Below, piece after piece: positions 16,951 through 27,925 of a stretch of DNA of 64,000 nucleotides (position 1 is the stretch's first letter; the number at the start of each line of letters is the position of its first letter). This DNA is from Eubacteriales bacterium (lineage in GTDB: Bacteria > Bacillota > Clostridia > Oscillospirales > Butyricicoccaceae), in the NCBI GenBank assembly GCA_030539335.1, contig JAUNSG010000002.1, forward strand, positions 124,001 to 188,000, in the 5' to 3' direction. Made by a program: the position numbers and the translations under genes. Under the pieces are notes generated by a model. The model did not search any database. It was not told where the DNA came from and saw only the letters and a list, made by a program, of their open reading frames with translations.

Positions 16951-18012
16951 TCAATGTAAATAGTGCATCCAGCGCCAGTGCTTTCGATCCTCCATATGTA
17001 AGACAAAAGAAGCAAAGCTGAATGAAATCAGCAATATCAGCAGATAGCGTGTCCATGTATCAAAATGGATGCCACAATACTTATCGATCATCTGAAACGC
17101 ATACAAAACGCTGAAATGGGCGAAAAATACAATTACACCGCTGGCGCGGATCTCCTTGACATGCTTGAGATGGATGCGGGAACAGAGTGCTGTTGTCATC
17201 AGGAAATAAACATTCGGAATCAGCATAAAGCAGCAGTCCGTGGACTGAACCAGCCCGAGGATTTGCGCTACGGTCATCTCCAAAAAGGCTCCCGCCATCG
17301 AAATCGCACTGAGCAACAGATATTTTTTCGGATCCTTCTGTGTAACTTCCTGTTCATGCTCCGCAAAGTATTTGCCGATTGCAAAATACAGGAGACCCGT
17401 GATAATGCTGGTATACGGGTGTGCAAAATAAAACAAAAACGTTTCGTACTGCGCTCCCAAACCAACCCAGTAAATCAGTTTGCCATACGTACTGCACAGC
17501 ACGCAAAAAATATAAAATACACCGGCAATCCGCATGATCTGTTTGGTCGTCAGCTTCTTGCTGAGGAAATAAATCACCGCCGCACAGAACATCGAACCGG
17601 ACAGGAACCAGGAGCCACGGAAACTGGATGCAAACAGGAAGCCGCGAACCGTCCTCCAAATTGCAACCGACAGTGGATAATCGGTAAACAAAACCCAATA
17701 TTTGCGCGCAAACGTGACCGGAAAAGCCACCAGAAACCAAATCGCGTACAAAATCGCCATCCGGCGCTCATAGTGCCAAAGCTTCTTCCCGTCCACACCT
17801 CCACGAAAGAAAAAGAACGCGGAGCTCGCAAAGAAAAACGGAACCGCAAAGCGCGACAAACACTCAAACAGTGCAAAATTCGCCGCCTCGCTCCAGGAAT
17901 CCAACGGTGTCGTATGAATGCCAACCACAAACAGCGCTGCAATCAGCTTGCAGCCATCAATGGCATCAAAATTCTTTTTTACCGGTTTTGACTGTATTTC
18001 ACAATTCTCCAT
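16951..18012 (-). CDS. Membrane acyltransferase 3 family protein
   Basis: Integral membrane protein of 353 residues with about ten hydrophobic segments. The N-terminus FDAIDGCKLIAALFVVGIHTTP has the Arg/Lys-x-x-A and the buried catalytic-type His of acyltransferase 3 (OafA/WecH) enzymes, which O-acetylate or O-acylate polysaccharides, peptidoglycan or exported glycans. The substrate is unknown. ATG at 18012; ribosome site AGGTTAGTC is weak. It is downstream of glgP on the same strand but separated by the glgP terminator, so it probably has its own promoter. Confidence 0.85.
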   Translation of the reverse strand: MENCEIQSKPVKKNFDAIDGCKLIAALFVVGIHTTPLDSWSEAANFALFECLSRFAVPFFFASSAFFFFRGGVDGKKLWHYERRMAILYAIWFLVAFPVTFARKYWVLFTDYPLSVAIWRTVRGFLFASSFRGSWFLSGSMFCAAVIYFLSKKLTTKQIMRIAGVFYIFCVLCSTYGKLIYWVGLGAQYETFLFYFAHPYTSIITGLLYFAIGKYFAEHEQEVTQKDPKKYLLLSAISMAGAFLEMTVAQILGLVQSTDCCFMLIPNVYFLMTTALCSRIHLKHVKEIRASGVIVFFAHFSVLYAFQMIDKYCGIHFDTWTRYLLILLISFSFASFVLHMEDRKHWRWMHYLH

Positions 18013-18071
18013 AATTGACTAACCTTTCGAATGTCAGATTGTTACAATTCAGCACAAAAATCCAAAAGTAC

Positions 18072-18104
18072 AAAAACTGGCATTACCCGAATGGGTAACG
18101 CCAG
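18072..18104 (-). terminator. Terminator of glgP
   Basis: Minus-strand hairpin CTGGCGTTACCC/GGGTAATGCCAG with a four-base loop, followed by TTTTT. Confidence 0.9.
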
Positions 18105-18123
18105 CTCTGTTTTATTCTGAAAA

Positions 18124-20520
18124 TTATTCGAACTCGATCGGATCGATATGCCAGATCTCATTGGCATATTCGCGGATGGTTCTGTCCGAAGAGAACTTAC
18201 CAGAGTTGCAAATATTGATCCAGCACTTCTTAGCGAATGCATATTTGTCCTCACGGTAGTCACGGTTGCAGCGGAGCTTTGCATCGACATAGCTCTGGAA
18301 GTCGTACATCAGGAAGTACTGGTCCGGATGGATCTGACCCCAGTCAACCTTGTGGATGATGGAATCATACAGCTCGCGGAAGACACCAGTGCCGCCATCG
18401 CTCAGCATACCGTTGACCAGCGATTCCATAACACGCTTGATCTTCGGATCGCCGTCATAGATGTGATACGGGATATAGTCATGATGCTCCTGATAGTCAA
18501 GCTCTTCTACGGTTGCACCGAAGCGATAGTTGTTCTCCTCGCCCGCTTCCTCGAAGATCTCTACGTTTGCACCGTCCAGCGTACCCAGCGTAACCGCACC
18601 GTTCATCATGAACTTCATGTTGCCGGTACCAGATGCTTCCTTACCAGCCATGGAAATCTGCTCCGAAACATCGGCAGCAGCAACCAGCTTCTCTGCATAA
18701 GATACGTTGTAGTTGGAAACGAAGATGACGCGGATCTTGTCACGGACCTGACCGTCTTCCTCGATCACGCGTGCGATCTCGTTGATCAGCTTGATGATGC
18801 CCTTTGCACGGCGGTAGCCCGGAGCTGCCTTCGCGCCAAAGATAAAGGTGGTCGGCTGGAAGTCCTTGATGGAACCGTCCTTCAGGCCAAAGTAGATATA
18901 CAGGATGGACAGTGCGTTCAGGAACTGTCTCTTGTACTCGTGCAGACGCTTGATCTGGATATCATAGATCGAGCCCTTGATCGGTGCAGTGCCGTCGTGC
19001 TTCAGCATGAACATGCCAAGCTGATGCTTCTTCTGGTGCTTGATTTCCATGAATTCATCCAGAACTGCCTTGTCATCCGCATATTTTTCCAGCTGCTTCA
19101 GCTTGGTCAGATCGGTGACCCACTCATCCGAACCCAGCAGACGAGTCAGCAGAGAGGACAGCTCACGGTTGTTCATTGCGATCCAACGTCTCGGGGTAAC
19201 GCCATTGGTCTTGTTCTGGAAACGCTCCGGCCAAATCTGATAGAAGCTGTTCAGCGTAACCTTCTTCAGAATGTCCGAATGGATGGCTGCAACGCCGTTG
19301 ACATAGCTGGAACCGTACATCGCGAGGTTTGCCATGTGTACCTGATCGTGCTTGATGATCTGAACGCTCTGGATGAAGTCCGGCGAGCGGTTCATGTGAT
19401 ACAGTTCATCAATGAACATATTGTTGATACGCTCAACAATGCTGTAAACATCCGGAACAACTGCCTGCATGATGTGCTTGCTCCACTTCTCCAGTGCTTC
19501 CGGAAGGACGGTGTGGTTGGTATAAGCAAAGGTCTTCTGTGCAATCTTCACTGCCTGTGCAAAGCTAACACCCTCATAGGTGGTCAGCAGGCGAACCAGC
19601 TCCGGAATCGAGATAACCGGATGGGTATCGTTCAGCTGGATGACATTGAAGTCCGCAAAACGGCTGAAATCATTGCCATGGAGCTTCTTATACTTGCGGA
19701 TCATATCCTGCAGGGAAGCCGAACAGAAGAAGTACTGCTGCTTCAAACGGAGCTTCTTGCCCTCGTCGGTGGAATCGTTCGGATACAGAACGCGGGAAAT
19801 ATCCTCTGCACGGTTCTTCTCACGAACGGATGCGTCGTAATTCTGCTCATTGAATTCGTTGAAGTCAAAGGACTCGACCGACTCCGCCTGCCACAGACGC
19901 AGGTTGCCGATGTTCTTGGTCTTATAGCCGATGATCGGAATGTCATACGGGATTGCACGTACGGTCTGATCGGCAAACTTAACCAGAACGGCGTCAGACT
20001 CCGAACGGACGCTCCACGGATCGCCGAAACGGGTCCAATCGTCTGCGGTCTCCTTCTGGAAGCCATCCTGAATATACTGCTTAAACAGGCCATAGCGATA
20101 ACGGATGCCATAACCATCCAGCGGCAGATCCTCCGCTGCCGCAGAGTCCAGGAAGCAGGCTGCCAGACGGCCCAGACCGCCGTTGCCAAGGGATGCGTCC
20201 TCAACCTCTTCCAGCATGGACAGACTCAGGCCGTTCTCCTGGAACATTGCCTCTACTTCGTCATAGATGCCAAGGCATACGAGGTTGTTGTAAATTGCGC
20301 GTCCGATCAGGAACTCCGCAGACATATAATATGCATGACGGGACGATCTATGGAGATCAAGGCTCTCCTTCCAATTGTCTGCAATGCGGGCCATAATCGC
20401 CTTAGACAGCGCGTGATGCATATCCTGCGCATTTGCCTCATCGAGGTCCTTTCTGCGGTCACTCTTGAGGTACAGGCAGATACTATCCATCAGCTTATCC
20501 AAATTCAGCTGTGTAGCCAT
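18124..20520 (-). CDS. glgP: Glycogen/starch phosphorylase
   Basis: GT35 enzyme releasing glucose 1-phosphate from alpha-glucans. The 798 residues include DASLGNGGLGRLAACFLDS near the N-terminus, RWIAMNNRELSSL, the KRLHEYKRQFLN segment, and the pyridoxal phosphate site EASGTGNMKFMMNGA, in which Lys binds the cofactor. The start is the ATG at 20520 (MATQLNLDKL), with AGGTGG upstream; the extra 23 residues of the open frame from 20589 are not conserved. It stands alone with its own terminator. A 793-codon open frame on the opposite strand is a codon-bias shadow. Confidence 0.96.
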   Translation of the reverse strand: MATQLNLDKLMDSICLYLKSDRRKDLDEANAQDMHHALSKAIMARIADNWKESLDLHRSSRHAYYMSAEFLIGRAIYNNLVCLGIYDEVEAMFQENGLSLSMLEEVEDASLGNGGLGRLAACFLDSAAAEDLPLDGYGIRYRYGLFKQYIQDGFQKETADDWTRFGDPWSVRSESDAVLVKFADQTVRAIPYDIPIIGYKTKNIGNLRLWQAESVESFDFNEFNEQNYDASVREKNRAEDISRVLYPNDSTDEGKKLRLKQQYFFCSASLQDMIRKYKKLHGNDFSRFADFNVIQLNDTHPVISIPELVRLLTTYEGVSFAQAVKIAQKTFAYTNHTVLPEALEKWSKHIMQAVVPDVYSIVERINNMFIDELYHMNRSPDFIQSVQIIKHDQVHMANLAMYGSSYVNGVAAIHSDILKKVTLNSFYQIWPERFQNKTNGVTPRRWIAMNNRELSSLLTRLLGSDEWVTDLTKLKQLEKYADDKAVLDEFMEIKHQKKHQLGMFMLKHDGTAPIKGSIYDIQIKRLHEYKRQFLNALSILYIYFGLKDGSIKDFQPTTFIFGAKAAPGYRRAKGIIKLINEIARVIEEDGQVRDKIRVIFVSNYNVSYAEKLVAAADVSEQISMAGKEASGTGNMKFMMNGAVTLGTLDGANVEIFEEAGEENNYRFGATVEELDYQEHHDYIPYHIYDGDPKIKRVMESLVNGMLSDGGTGVFRELYDSIIHKVDWGQIHPDQYFLMYDFQSYVDAKLRCNRDYREDKYAFAKKCWINICNSGKFSSDRTIREYANEIWHIDPIEFE

Positions 20521-20944
20521 TGTAAATAAATGCCACCTTTCTTTTGTATATGTGAAATATGTATCATTGTCAGCACAGATCAATTCCAACTATTTCCGAA
20601 AATAAATGGTATCCATACTGAGAAACACTAGGAAAACCAGTCACATTTTAACACCGTAACTTCTTGCATTTTCCATTAAGACGTTGTTATTATAGCAAAC
20701 CGCTTGTTTTTTTTCAACCGCTTTTTTCGATATCCTGCTGTTTTCCACGTATTGTGCAGGTTATTCTGCATTATTTTTTGAATTTTAGCACTTTCCACGG
20801 AAATTTTGTTTTAATTCTGCCTGTTTTGATCGCATCGCTGCGTCCTCGTCCCTCTATTTTGTCCCCTATCGCAGCTATTTAAACCATCGTTACGGGGTCT
20901 CTTTTTTTCAATCTTGCTGTATGGAAAAACTTTTGGTTCTTTCC

Positions 20945-20974
20945 TTGACAATGCGGCAATATCTGTAGTATACT
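20945..20974 (+). promoter_or_regulatory. Promoter of the trp operon
   Basis: TTGACA at 20945-20950 and TATACT at 20969-20974 with an 18-base spacer, just before the T-box leader. Confidence 0.8.
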
Positions 20975-20981
20975 GAGAACA

Positions 20982-21262
20982 ATATATTAAAACCTGTGAA
21001 CGAGAGAAGTACATCGGATGAATCTTTCCTCAGAGAGCCGCGGATGGTGGAATCGCGGTGTCAGATAGCCGGTCGAATGGACTCGCGAGGGCAGCCTGAA
21101 CCCCACGCCGGGCAGTAGGTGCTGACGGTGTTCCTCCACCGTTATCGAAGAGGCGCACATGTTTGTGTGCGGCGAGTGGTCGTTTTTTTGCGACAATCTG
21201 GGTGGCACCGCAGAAGTCAGAGCTTTTGTCCCATACGTAATATGGGGGAAAGGCTTTTTTTT
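20982..21262 (+). promoter_or_regulatory. T-box riboswitch with tryptophan (UGG) specifier
   Basis: Leader RNA that senses uncharged tRNA-Trp. The conserved T-box sequence TGGGTGGCACCGCAG lies at 21199-21213. Stem I contains AGAGAGCCGCGGATGGTGGAATCGCGGT. The returning strand has GAA-TGG-AC, placing a UGG specifier at 21078-21080. The leader ends in a terminator: AGCTTTTGTCCCATA pairs with TATGGGGGAAAGGCT, followed by seven T residues. When tRNA-Trp is uncharged, its CCA end should stabilise the antiterminator and allow trpE to D-C-F-B-A expression. Confidence 0.92.
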
Positions 21263-21336
21263 CTTGCTCTCAGCAGAAACTTAATCCCGCTCTGCATCCC
21301 GGCGCCGCAAATTTTCACAGCGAAAGGAAGAATCAT

Positions 21337-22803
21337 ATGTTAAAACCATCCCCTTCTGAGATCGAGGCATATGCAAAGGACTATTCCATTGTCCCGCTCT
21401 GCCGCGATATCTATGCTGATGTCGTCACGCCAATCACCCTGCTGCGTAAAATCGCACAGGTTTCCAATCGGTATTTCCTTCTGGAAAGCGTAGAGGGCGG
21501 CGAAAAATGGGGACGCTATTCGTTCCTCGGCTACGATCCGATTGTCCACATCGTCTGCAACAACCATGTTGTCACGACGGAATACCAAAACGGCACTGTC
21601 ACACAGGTCACGACCGACGATCCGTACCAGCTCCTGCGCGAGCTGATGGCAAATTACAAGGCGCCGAAAATCGAGGGCTTCCCCTCCTTCACCGGCGGTC
21701 TGGTCGGTTATTATTCCTACCGCATGATCGGTTACGCCGAGCCTACCCTTAAGCTGAGCGAAAGCGATACGGACGATTTTGACCTGATGCTGTGCAGCAA
21801 GGTCATTGCTTACGACCATCTGTATCAGAAAATTTCCGTTATCGTCAATCTGGAAACGAATAATCTGTTGGAAAACTACGGCGCGGCGCGCGCAGACATC
21901 GAAAAGATGGTGGCACTCATCCGCGATCCGATGCCGCTCCCCAAGGAAAAAATTACGTCAAAGCCGGATTTCTCCTGCAACGTCACAAAGGAAGAGTACT
22001 GTGAGATTGTCAACAAGACCAAACAGTATATTGTCGATGGCGATATCTTCCAGGCGGTCCTTTCCCGTCAGTGGCAGACAAAATACGACAACAGCCTGCT
22101 GGATGCATACCGTGTCCTGCGAACCACCAATCCGTCGCCGTACATGGTTTACCTGCACTGCGATGACATTGAAATTATGTCCACCTCACCGGAGACGCTG
22201 GTGAAATTACAGGACGGCCGTCTGGTCACCTTCCCAGTCGCCGGGTCCCGTCCGCGCGGCAAGACCGATGCCGAGGACCGCGCCCTGGAGGCCGACCTGC
22301 TCGCCGACGAGAAGGAGCTTTCCGAGCACAACATGCTGGTGGATCTCGGACGAAACGACATCGGCAAACTATCGCAGTATAATTCGGTGGAAGTGACCGA
22401 ATATAAAATGATCCACCGCTATTCCCGCATCATGCACATCTGCTCGATGGTCGAGGGCGATATCCTTCCGCAGTACGACGCCTTTGATGCGGTCGCCGCT
22501 CTGCTTCCGGCCGGCACCCTCTCCGGCGCCCCGAAGATCCGGGCCTGCGAAATCATCGAAGAGCTGGAACCGTGCGGACGCGGCGTATATGGCGGCGCGC
22601 TCGGCTATGTGGATTTCACCGGAAATCTGGATGTCTGCATCGCCATCCGCATGGCCGTCAAGAAAAACGGCGTTGTCAGCGTACAGGCCGGCGGCGGTAT
22701 TGTGGCCGACTCCGTGCCGGAAACCGAATATATCGAATCCCAAAACAAGGCCGGTGCGGTCATCAGCGCCATTGAGCGCGCCGCTGAGGTCGAGGCGGAC
22801 TGA
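21337..22803 (+). CDS. trpE: Anthranilate synthase component I
   Basis: Converts chorismate and ammonia or glutamine-derived ammonia to anthranilate, the first step of tryptophan synthesis. The 488 residues include the tryptophan feedback element FLLESVEGGEKWGRYSFLG, the chorismate-binding TFPVAGSRPRGKT and DLGRNDIGKLS, and the PAGTLSGAPKIRACEIIEE and YGGALGYVDFTGNLD signatures. First gene after the T-box; the ATG is preceded by GAAAGGAAG. It is 18 bases from trpG and forms the synthase complex with it. Confidence 0.97.
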   Translation: MLKPSPSEIEAYAKDYSIVPLCRDIYADVVTPITLLRKIAQVSNRYFLLESVEGGEKWGRYSFLGYDPIVHIVCNNHVVTTEYQNGTVTQVTTDDPYQLLRELMANYKAPKIEGFPSFTGGLVGYYSYRMIGYAEPTLKLSESDTDDFDLMLCSKVIAYDHLYQKISVIVNLETNNLLENYGAARADIEKMVALIRDPMPLPKEKITSKPDFSCNVTKEEYCEIVNKTKQYIVDGDIFQAVLSRQWQTKYDNSLLDAYRVLRTTNPSPYMVYLHCDDIEIMSTSPETLVKLQDGRLVTFPVAGSRPRGKTDAEDRALEADLLADEKELSEHNMLVDLGRNDIGKLSQYNSVEVTEYKMIHRYSRIMHICSMVEGDILPQYDAFDAVAALLPAGTLSGAPKIRACEIIEELEPCGRGVYGGALGYVDFTGNLDVCIAIRMAVKKNGVVSVQAGGGIVADSVPETEYIESQNKAGAVISAIERAAEVEAD

Positions 22804-22821
22804 GAAAGGAGCGGACAGAAC

Positions 22822-23391
22822 ATGCTTTTATTGATCGACAATTACGACAGCTTTTCCTATAATGTTTATCAGCTCGCCGGCAGCATCGAGCCGGACATCA
22901 AAGTCGTGCGCAACGACCGGATCACGCTGGAGGAAATCCGTGTGCTGGCTCCATCGCATATCCTGCTTTCCCCCGGCCCCGGCCGCCCGTGTGATGCCGG
23001 CATCTGTGAGGATGTCATCCGGGAATTCGGCGGAACGATTCCAATCCTCGGCGTGTGTCTCGGACATCAGGCCATCTGCGAGGTGTTTGGCGGCACCGTC
23101 AAGCATGCAAAAAAGCTGATGCACGGCAAGCAGAGCGAGGTCACCGTCGATCTCTCCTGCCCGATCTTCCGCGGCCTGCCGAAAACCATCCAGGTGGCCC
23201 GTTACCATTCCCTCATCGGCACAAACCTGCCGGATGATCTCAAGGTTGTCTCGACCGATGCAAATGGCGAGGTGATGGCGGTCATGAATCTGGAAAAGAG
23301 AATCTTCGGCCTGCAGTTTCACCCGGAATCCATCCTGACTCCGGACGGACGCATTATGATGGAAAATTTCCTGTCGATAACAATGGATTAA
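22822..23391 (+). CDS. trpG: Anthranilate synthase component II (glutamine amidotransferase)
   Basis: Supplies ammonia from glutamine to TrpE. The 189-residue class I amidotransferase has LIDNYDSFSYN at the start, LLSPGPGRPCDAGIC, the nucleophile Cys in GVCLGHQAI, and the His-Glu pair in FQFHPESILT-type sequence. It could also serve p-aminobenzoate synthesis (PabA), but its place between trpE and trpD favours tryptophan. GAAAGGAG precedes the ATG. Confidence 0.96.
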   Translation: MLLLIDNYDSFSYNVYQLAGSIEPDIKVVRNDRITLEEIRVLAPSHILLSPGPGRPCDAGICEDVIREFGGTIPILGVCLGHQAICEVFGGTVKHAKKLMHGKQSEVTVDLSCPIFRGLPKTIQVARYHSLIGTNLPDDLKVVSTDANGEVMAVMNLEKRIFGLQFHPESILTPDGRIMMENFLSITMD

Positions 23392-23460
23392 AAACACAGG
23401 ATGCACAAAGGAATTTGTCATTCTTCCCCCGATCTATCACGCGAAAAGGAGTATACAACC

Positions 23461-24492
23461 ATGATTAAAGAAGCGATTGCAAAGATTGTCTCAAAAGATG
23501 ATCTGACTTACGACGAAGCCTATCAGGTAATGAACGAAATCATGAGCGGCGAGACAACGCCGACGCAGAATGCCGCGTTCCTCGCTGCCCTGTCCACCAA
23601 GAGCACCCGCGCCGAGACCATCGACGAAATCTCCGGCTGTGCCGCTGCGATGCGCAGCCACGCCGTTCCAGTCGACACCGGCGACCTGGAGTGCCTGGAA
23701 ATCGTCGGCACCGGCGGCGACGGTGCACACAGCTTTAACATTTCCACCACAACTGTTTTCGTTCTGGCAGCCGCCGGTGTCAAGGTCGCCAAGCACGGTA
23801 ACCGCGCGGCCTCCTCAAAGTCCGGTACGGCGGATTGCCTGGAGGCGCTGGGGGTAAACATCCAGCAGTCCCCGGAGGACTGTGTCCGCCTGCTGAACGA
23901 CGTCGGCGCCTGCTTCATGTTTGCACAGAAGTACCACACCTCGATGAAATATGTCGGCGCGATCCGCAAGGAGCTTGGCTTCCGCACGGTATTCAATATC
24001 CTCGGCCCGATCACCAATCCGGCATCTCCATGCTTCCAGCTGCTCGGTGTTTACGACGAGTATCTCGTTGAGCCGCTGGCCCATGTTCTCACCAGCCTCG
24101 GTGTCAAGCGCGGTATCGTCGTATACGGTCAGGATAAGCTGGACGAAATTTCGATCAGCGCTCCGACCACCGTCTGCGATTTCGGCGGCGGCGAGTACAA
24201 AACTTACACCATCCAGCCGGAGGACTTCGGTTTGGAACGCGGCGAAAAATCCGATATCGTCGGCGGCACGCCGGAGGAAAATGCCCAGATCACCATGGAC
24301 ATTCTGAACGGCAAGGAGCGCGGCCCGAAGCGCAGCATTGTTCTGATGAATGCCGGTGCCGCCCTGTATGTCGCTGGCAAGGCCGCTTCGATCGCCGATG
24401 GCGTCAAGCTGGCTGCGGAAATGATCGACTCCGGCAAGGCAGCCGCCAAGGTTGCCGCGCTTGCGAAGGCCAGCAATGAGGTAAGCGCATGA
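23461..24492 (+). CDS. trpD: Anthranilate phosphoribosyltransferase
   Basis: Transfers phosphoribose from PRPP to anthranilate. About 343 residues. The glycine-rich [16 protein letters not shown] binds [25 protein letters not shown] and the [24 protein letters not shown] segment are typical. The start is the ATG at 23461 with AAAAGGAG upstream; an in-frame ATG at 23401 adds 20 non-conserved residues. The stop overlaps the trpC start (ATGA), indicating translational coupling. Confidence 0.96.
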   Translation: MIKEAIAKIVSKDDLTYDEAYQVMNEIMSGETTPTQNAAFLAALSTKSTRAETIDEISGCAAAMRSHAVPVDTGDLECLEIVGTGGDGAHSFNISTTTVFVLAAAGVKVAKHGNRAASSKSGTADCLEALGVNIQQSPEDCVRLLNDVGACFMFAQKYHTSMKYVGAIRKELGFRTVFNILGPITNPASPCFQLLGVYDEYLVEPLAHVLTSLGVKRGIVVYGQDKLDEISISAPTTVCDFGGGEYKTYTIQPEDFGLERGEKSDIVGGTPEENAQITMDILNGKERGPKRSIVLMNAGAALYVAGKAASIADGVKLAAEMIDSGKAAAKVAALAKASNEVSA

Positions 24493-25289
24493 TTCTCGAT
24501 GAGCTTGCCGCCTACGCCCACGAACGTGTCGCAGCGGATGCGTCCGAAAACAGCCTGGATGTTGTGCAGGCACTGTGCCAGGACAGCCGCATTGTTCCAA
24601 ACCGCACGCGGTTCTGCTTCGAGCAGGCTTTGCGCAGTGACGGCCTATCCTTCATCTGCGAGGTGAAAAAAGCCTCTCCGTCCAAAGGGATCATCTCCAA
24701 GCGTTTCCCCTATCTAGACATCGCAACGGAATACGAAGCCGCTGGCGCCGACTGCATCTCCTGCCTGACCGAGCCCAAGTGGTTCCTCGGCAGCGATGAA
24801 ATTTTCAAAGAGATCCGCGGTACGGTTGATACCCCCATGATCCGCAAGGACTTTACCGTTGACGAGTACCAGATCTATCAGGCAAAGCTGATGGGCGCCG
24901 ATGCCGTTCTGCTGATCTGTGCGATTTTGGACACCAAAACCATCGCGCGCTATCTCGGCATCTGTGACCAGTTGGGGCTGTCCGCCCTCGTTGAGACCCA
25001 CGACGAAAGTGAAATCCAGTCCGCAGTGGACGCCGGAGCAAAGATCATCGGCGTCAACAACCGTAACCTCAAGGATTTCTCAGTCGACTTTTCCAACGCA
25101 GCGCGCCTACGCGACCAGATTCCGGCGGACTGCCTGTATGTGGCGGAGTCCGGTGTCAAAACTGTGGAGGATGTCGCGGCACTGCGCAAAATCGGGGCGG
25201 ATGCCGTGCTGATGGGCGAGGTGCTCATGCGCGCACCGGATAAATCCGCCCTGCTCGCGCAGATGCGGAATGCGGGTGCCGGTCGATGA
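24489..25289 (+). CDS. trpC: Indole-3-glycerol phosphate synthase
   Basis: Closes the indole ring from the anthranilate-derived ribulotide. A TIM barrel of 266 residues with [13 protein letters not shown] (catalytic Lys), [39 protein letters not shown] and the phosphate loop VAESGV. It overlaps trpD and trpF by four bases on each side. Not fused to trpF, unlike the enterobacterial enzyme. Confidence 0.96.
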   Translation: MILDELAAYAHERVAADASENSLDVVQALCQDSRIVPNRTRFCFEQALRSDGLSFICEVKKASPSKGIISKRFPYLDIATEYEAAGADCISCLTEPKWFLGSDEIFKEIRGTVDTPMIRKDFTVDEYQIYQAKLMGADAVLLICAILDTKTIARYLGICDQLGLSALVETHDESEIQSAVDAGAKIIGVNNRNLKDFSVDFSNAARLRDQIPADCLYVAESGVKTVEDVAALRKIGADAVLMGEVLMRAPDKSALLAQMRNAGAGR

Positions 25290-25885
25290 AGATCAAAATC
25301 TGTGGCTTATCCCGTCCGGAGGATATCGAGGCGGCAAACCAATACCGTCCGGACTATATCGGCTTTATCCTCCATTTCCCCAAGAGCCATCGGAACATCA
25401 CACCGTTGCGGGCACAGGAGCTTCGCCGTCGGCTGTCCCCCGACATCCCCGCCGTCGGCGTGACCGTCAACCAGCCGCTGGAAGTCAATGCTTCTCTGCT
25501 GAAAGACGGCATTGTGGATGTCATCCAACTGCACGGCCAGGAGCCGGACCGTTACGTCCGTCAACTGCAGGAGCAGACCGGAAAGCCGGTCTGGAAAGCC
25601 TTCCGCATCCGGTCAGAGGCCGATTTGGAGGCTGCGGCATCCAGCAGCGCCGATCTCGTCCTGCTGGACAACGGCTATGGCACCGGAGAGGCGTTTGACT
25701 GGACGATGATCCGCGACATCGGACGTCCATTTGCCCTGGCGGGCGGCCTGCACACGGGCAATCTGGACGATGCGGCAAAGATGAACCCCTATCTCATGGA
25801 CCTTTCCAGCGGTGCGGAAACCGATGGCGTAAAGGACGTGAAAAAAATACAAAAATTAATTGAAATAGTAAGGAGAATACCATAA
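25286..25885 (+). CDS. trpF: Phosphoribosylanthranilate isomerase
   Basis: Amadori isomerase of tryptophan synthesis; TIM barrel of 199 residues. [17 protein letters not shown] carries the catalytic Cys, [15 protein letters not shown] follows, the catalytic Asp lies in [15 protein letters not shown], and the phosphate site is [12 protein letters not shown]. It overlaps trpC (ATGA), and its TAA stop overlaps the trpB ATG. Confidence 0.95.
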   Translation: MKIKICGLSRPEDIEAANQYRPDYIGFILHFPKSHRNITPLRAQELRRRLSPDIPAVGVTVNQPLEVNASLLKDGIVDVIQLHGQEPDRYVRQLQEQTGKPVWKAFRIRSEADLEAAASSSADLVLLDNGYGTGEAFDWTMIRDIGRPFALAGGLHTGNLDDAAKMNPYLMDLSSGAETDGVKDVKKIQKLIEIVRRIP

Positions 25886-27069
25886 TGTCCAACGGAAGAT
25901 TTGGCATTCACGGCGGTCAGTATATTCCGGAGACCCTGATGAACGCGGTTCTTGAATTGGAACAGGCGTACAACAAGTTTAAGGATGATCCGGAATTCAA
26001 CGCAGAACTGGATGACCTGATGAAAAACTATACCGGCCGTCCCTCTCTGCTGTATTATGCAAAGAAGATGACGGAAGATCTCGGCGGCGCAAAGATTTAC
26101 CTCAAGCGCGAAGATCTCAATCACACCGGTTCCCACAAAATCAACAACGCCATCGCCCAGTGCCTTCTGGCAAAGAAAATGGGCAAAACCCGCGTGATCG
26201 CGGAAACCGGAGCTGGTCAGCACGGTGTTGCAACCGCAACGGCGGCCGCTCTGCTCGGTATGGAATGCGAGGTCTATATGGGCCGTCTGGACTGCGAGCG
26301 TCAGGCGCTCAATGTCTACCGCATGAAGCTGCTTGGCACCAAGGTACACCCGGTCGATACCGGCACAAAAACCCTGAAGGACGCGGTTTCCGAGACCTTC
26401 CGCGAGTGGGTCTCCCGCATTGATGATACGCACTATGTCCTCGGTTCGGTCATGGGACCACACCCATTCCCGACCATCGTCCGCGATTTCCAGGCAGTGA
26501 TCTCGAAGGAAATCAAAGCGCAGATGCTGGAGCGGGAAGGACGTCTGCCGGATGCCGTTCTCGCGTGTGTCGGCGGCGGTTCCAACGCCATCGGTGCATT
26601 CTATCACTTTATCGACGAGCCGTCCGTTCGTCTGATCGGCTGTGAAGCGGCCGGACGCGGCATCGATACCTTTGAAACCGCTGCAACGCTGTCCACCGGC
26701 CGTCTGGGTATTTTCCACGGCATGAAGTCCTATTTCTGTCAGGATGAGTACGGCCAGATCGCTCCGGTTTATTCCATCTCCGCCGGTCTGGATTACCCGG
26801 GCATCGGTCCGGAGCACGCGATGTTGTTCGACTCCGGCCGCGCAGATTACGTCGCGATCACCGACGACGAAGCGGTGGATGCCTTCGAATACCTCTCCCG
26901 CATGGAGGGGATCATTCCGGCCATCGAATCCGCTCACGCCATCGCACATGCCATCAAGCTCGCACCGACGATGGGCAAGGATCAGATTATGGTCATCAAT
27001 GTTTCCGGCCGCGGTGACAAGGATGTTGCCGCGATGGCACGCTACAGAGGGGAGGATATCCATGAGTAA
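25885..27069 (+). CDS. trpB: Tryptophan synthase beta chain
   Basis: Pyridoxal-phosphate enzyme joining indole and serine. 394 residues. [18 protein letters not shown] contains the cofactor Lys; [17 protein letters not shown] and the phosphate loop [10 protein letters not shown] are intact, and the C-terminal [10 protein letters not shown] is typical of TrpB1. It overlaps trpF by one base and trpA by eight bases. Confidence 0.97.
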   Translation: MSNGRFGIHGGQYIPETLMNAVLELEQAYNKFKDDPEFNAELDDLMKNYTGRPSLLYYAKKMTEDLGGAKIYLKREDLNHTGSHKINNAIAQCLLAKKMGKTRVIAETGAGQHGVATATAAALLGMECEVYMGRLDCERQALNVYRMKLLGTKVHPVDTGTKTLKDAVSETFREWVSRIDDTHYVLGSVMGPHPFPTIVRDFQAVISKEIKAQMLEREGRLPDAVLACVGGGSNAIGAFYHFIDEPSVRLIGCEAAGRGIDTFETAATLSTGRLGIFHGMKSYFCQDEYGQIAPVYSISAGLDYPGIGPEHAMLFDSGRADYVAITDDEAVDAFEYLSRMEGIIPAIESAHAIAHAIKLAPTMGKDQIMVINVSGRGDKDVAAMARYRGEDIHE

Positions 27070-27850
27070 TATCACCATTGCAGATGCATTTAAAAACGGC
27101 AAGGCGTTTATCCCCTTCCTCACCTGCGGCGATCCCGATCTGGAGACCACGGCAAAGCTGATCCCGGCCATGGCCGAGGCCGGCGCCGATCTGATCGAGC
27201 TTGGCATCCCCTTCTCCGATCCGACAGCAGAAGGCCCCGTCATTCAGGACGGAAACCTGCGCGCGCTGTCGGCAGGCTGCACCACCGATCGGGTGTTTGA
27301 TCTGGTCCGCGAGGTCCGCAAGACGGTGACCATCCCGATGGTATTTATGACCTACGCCAACGTCGTCTATTCTTACGGTGCAGAGCGTTTTTTACAGACC
27401 GCAGCCGAAGTCGGCATCCAGGGATTGATTCTTCCAGATGTTCCGTACGAGGAAAAGAACGAGTTCGACCCGCTGTGCAAAAAGTACGGTCTGGAATTAA
27501 TCAGCATGATCGCACCGACCTCCCACGACCGCATCCGCACGATCGCTTCCGAGGCAAACGGCTTTGTATACTGCGTCTCTTCGCTCGGCGTCACCGGTGT
27601 TCGCAGTGAGATCACGACGGATATCGGCGCGATGGTCAAGTTGGTCAAGGAAGTGCGCGACATCCCGTGTGCCGTCGGCTTTGGCATCTCTACCCCAGAG
27701 CAGGCGGAATCCATGAGCCGTGTGTCAGACGGCGCGATTGTCGGCTCTGCCATCGTCAAGATTGTGGCACAGTACGGCAGGGACTGCATCCCACCGGTCT
27801 GTGACTATGTCCGCAGCATGAAAAATGGCTGCCGCAAAGCTGACGCTTAA
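27062..27850 (+). CDS. trpA: Tryptophan synthase alpha chain
   Basis: Cleaves indoleglycerol phosphate to indole, which is channelled to TrpB. TIM barrel of 262 residues with [15 protein letters not shown], the catalytic Glu in [16 protein letters not shown], the PDVPYEEK region with the catalytic Asp, and [11 protein letters not shown]. The start is the ATG at 27062, with GAGGGGAGG upstream inside the end of trpB; a longer open frame from 26744 lies inside trpB and is not used. Last gene of the operon. Confidence 0.96.
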   Translation: MSNITIADAFKNGKAFIPFLTCGDPDLETTAKLIPAMAEAGADLIELGIPFSDPTAEGPVIQDGNLRALSAGCTTDRVFDLVREVRKTVTIPMVFMTYANVVYSYGAERFLQTAAEVGIQGLILPDVPYEEKNEFDPLCKKYGLELISMIAPTSHDRIRTIASEANGFVYCVSSLGVTGVRSEITTDIGAMVKLVKEVRDIPCAVGFGISTPEQAESMSRVSDGAIVGSAIVKIVAQYGRDCIPPVCDYVRSMKNGCRKADA

Positions 27851-27871
27851 TTCGTATCATCCCTATCAAAT

Positions 27872-27906
27872 CTGCGCAGAACGCACCTTCCGTTCTGCGC
27901 ATTTTT
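27872..27906 (+). terminator. Terminator of the trp operon
   Basis: TGCGCAGAACG and CGTTCTGCGCA arms with a short loop, then five T residues. Confidence 0.9.
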
Positions 27907-27925
27907 CGCAGCAAGGAGGTATCCT

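Noticed and set aside
18148..20529. 793-codon open frame on the plus strand
   Set aside because: It is antisense to glgP, whose protein is fully conserved. The long frame results from strong codon bias; the translation has no recognisable motif and no good ribosome site.
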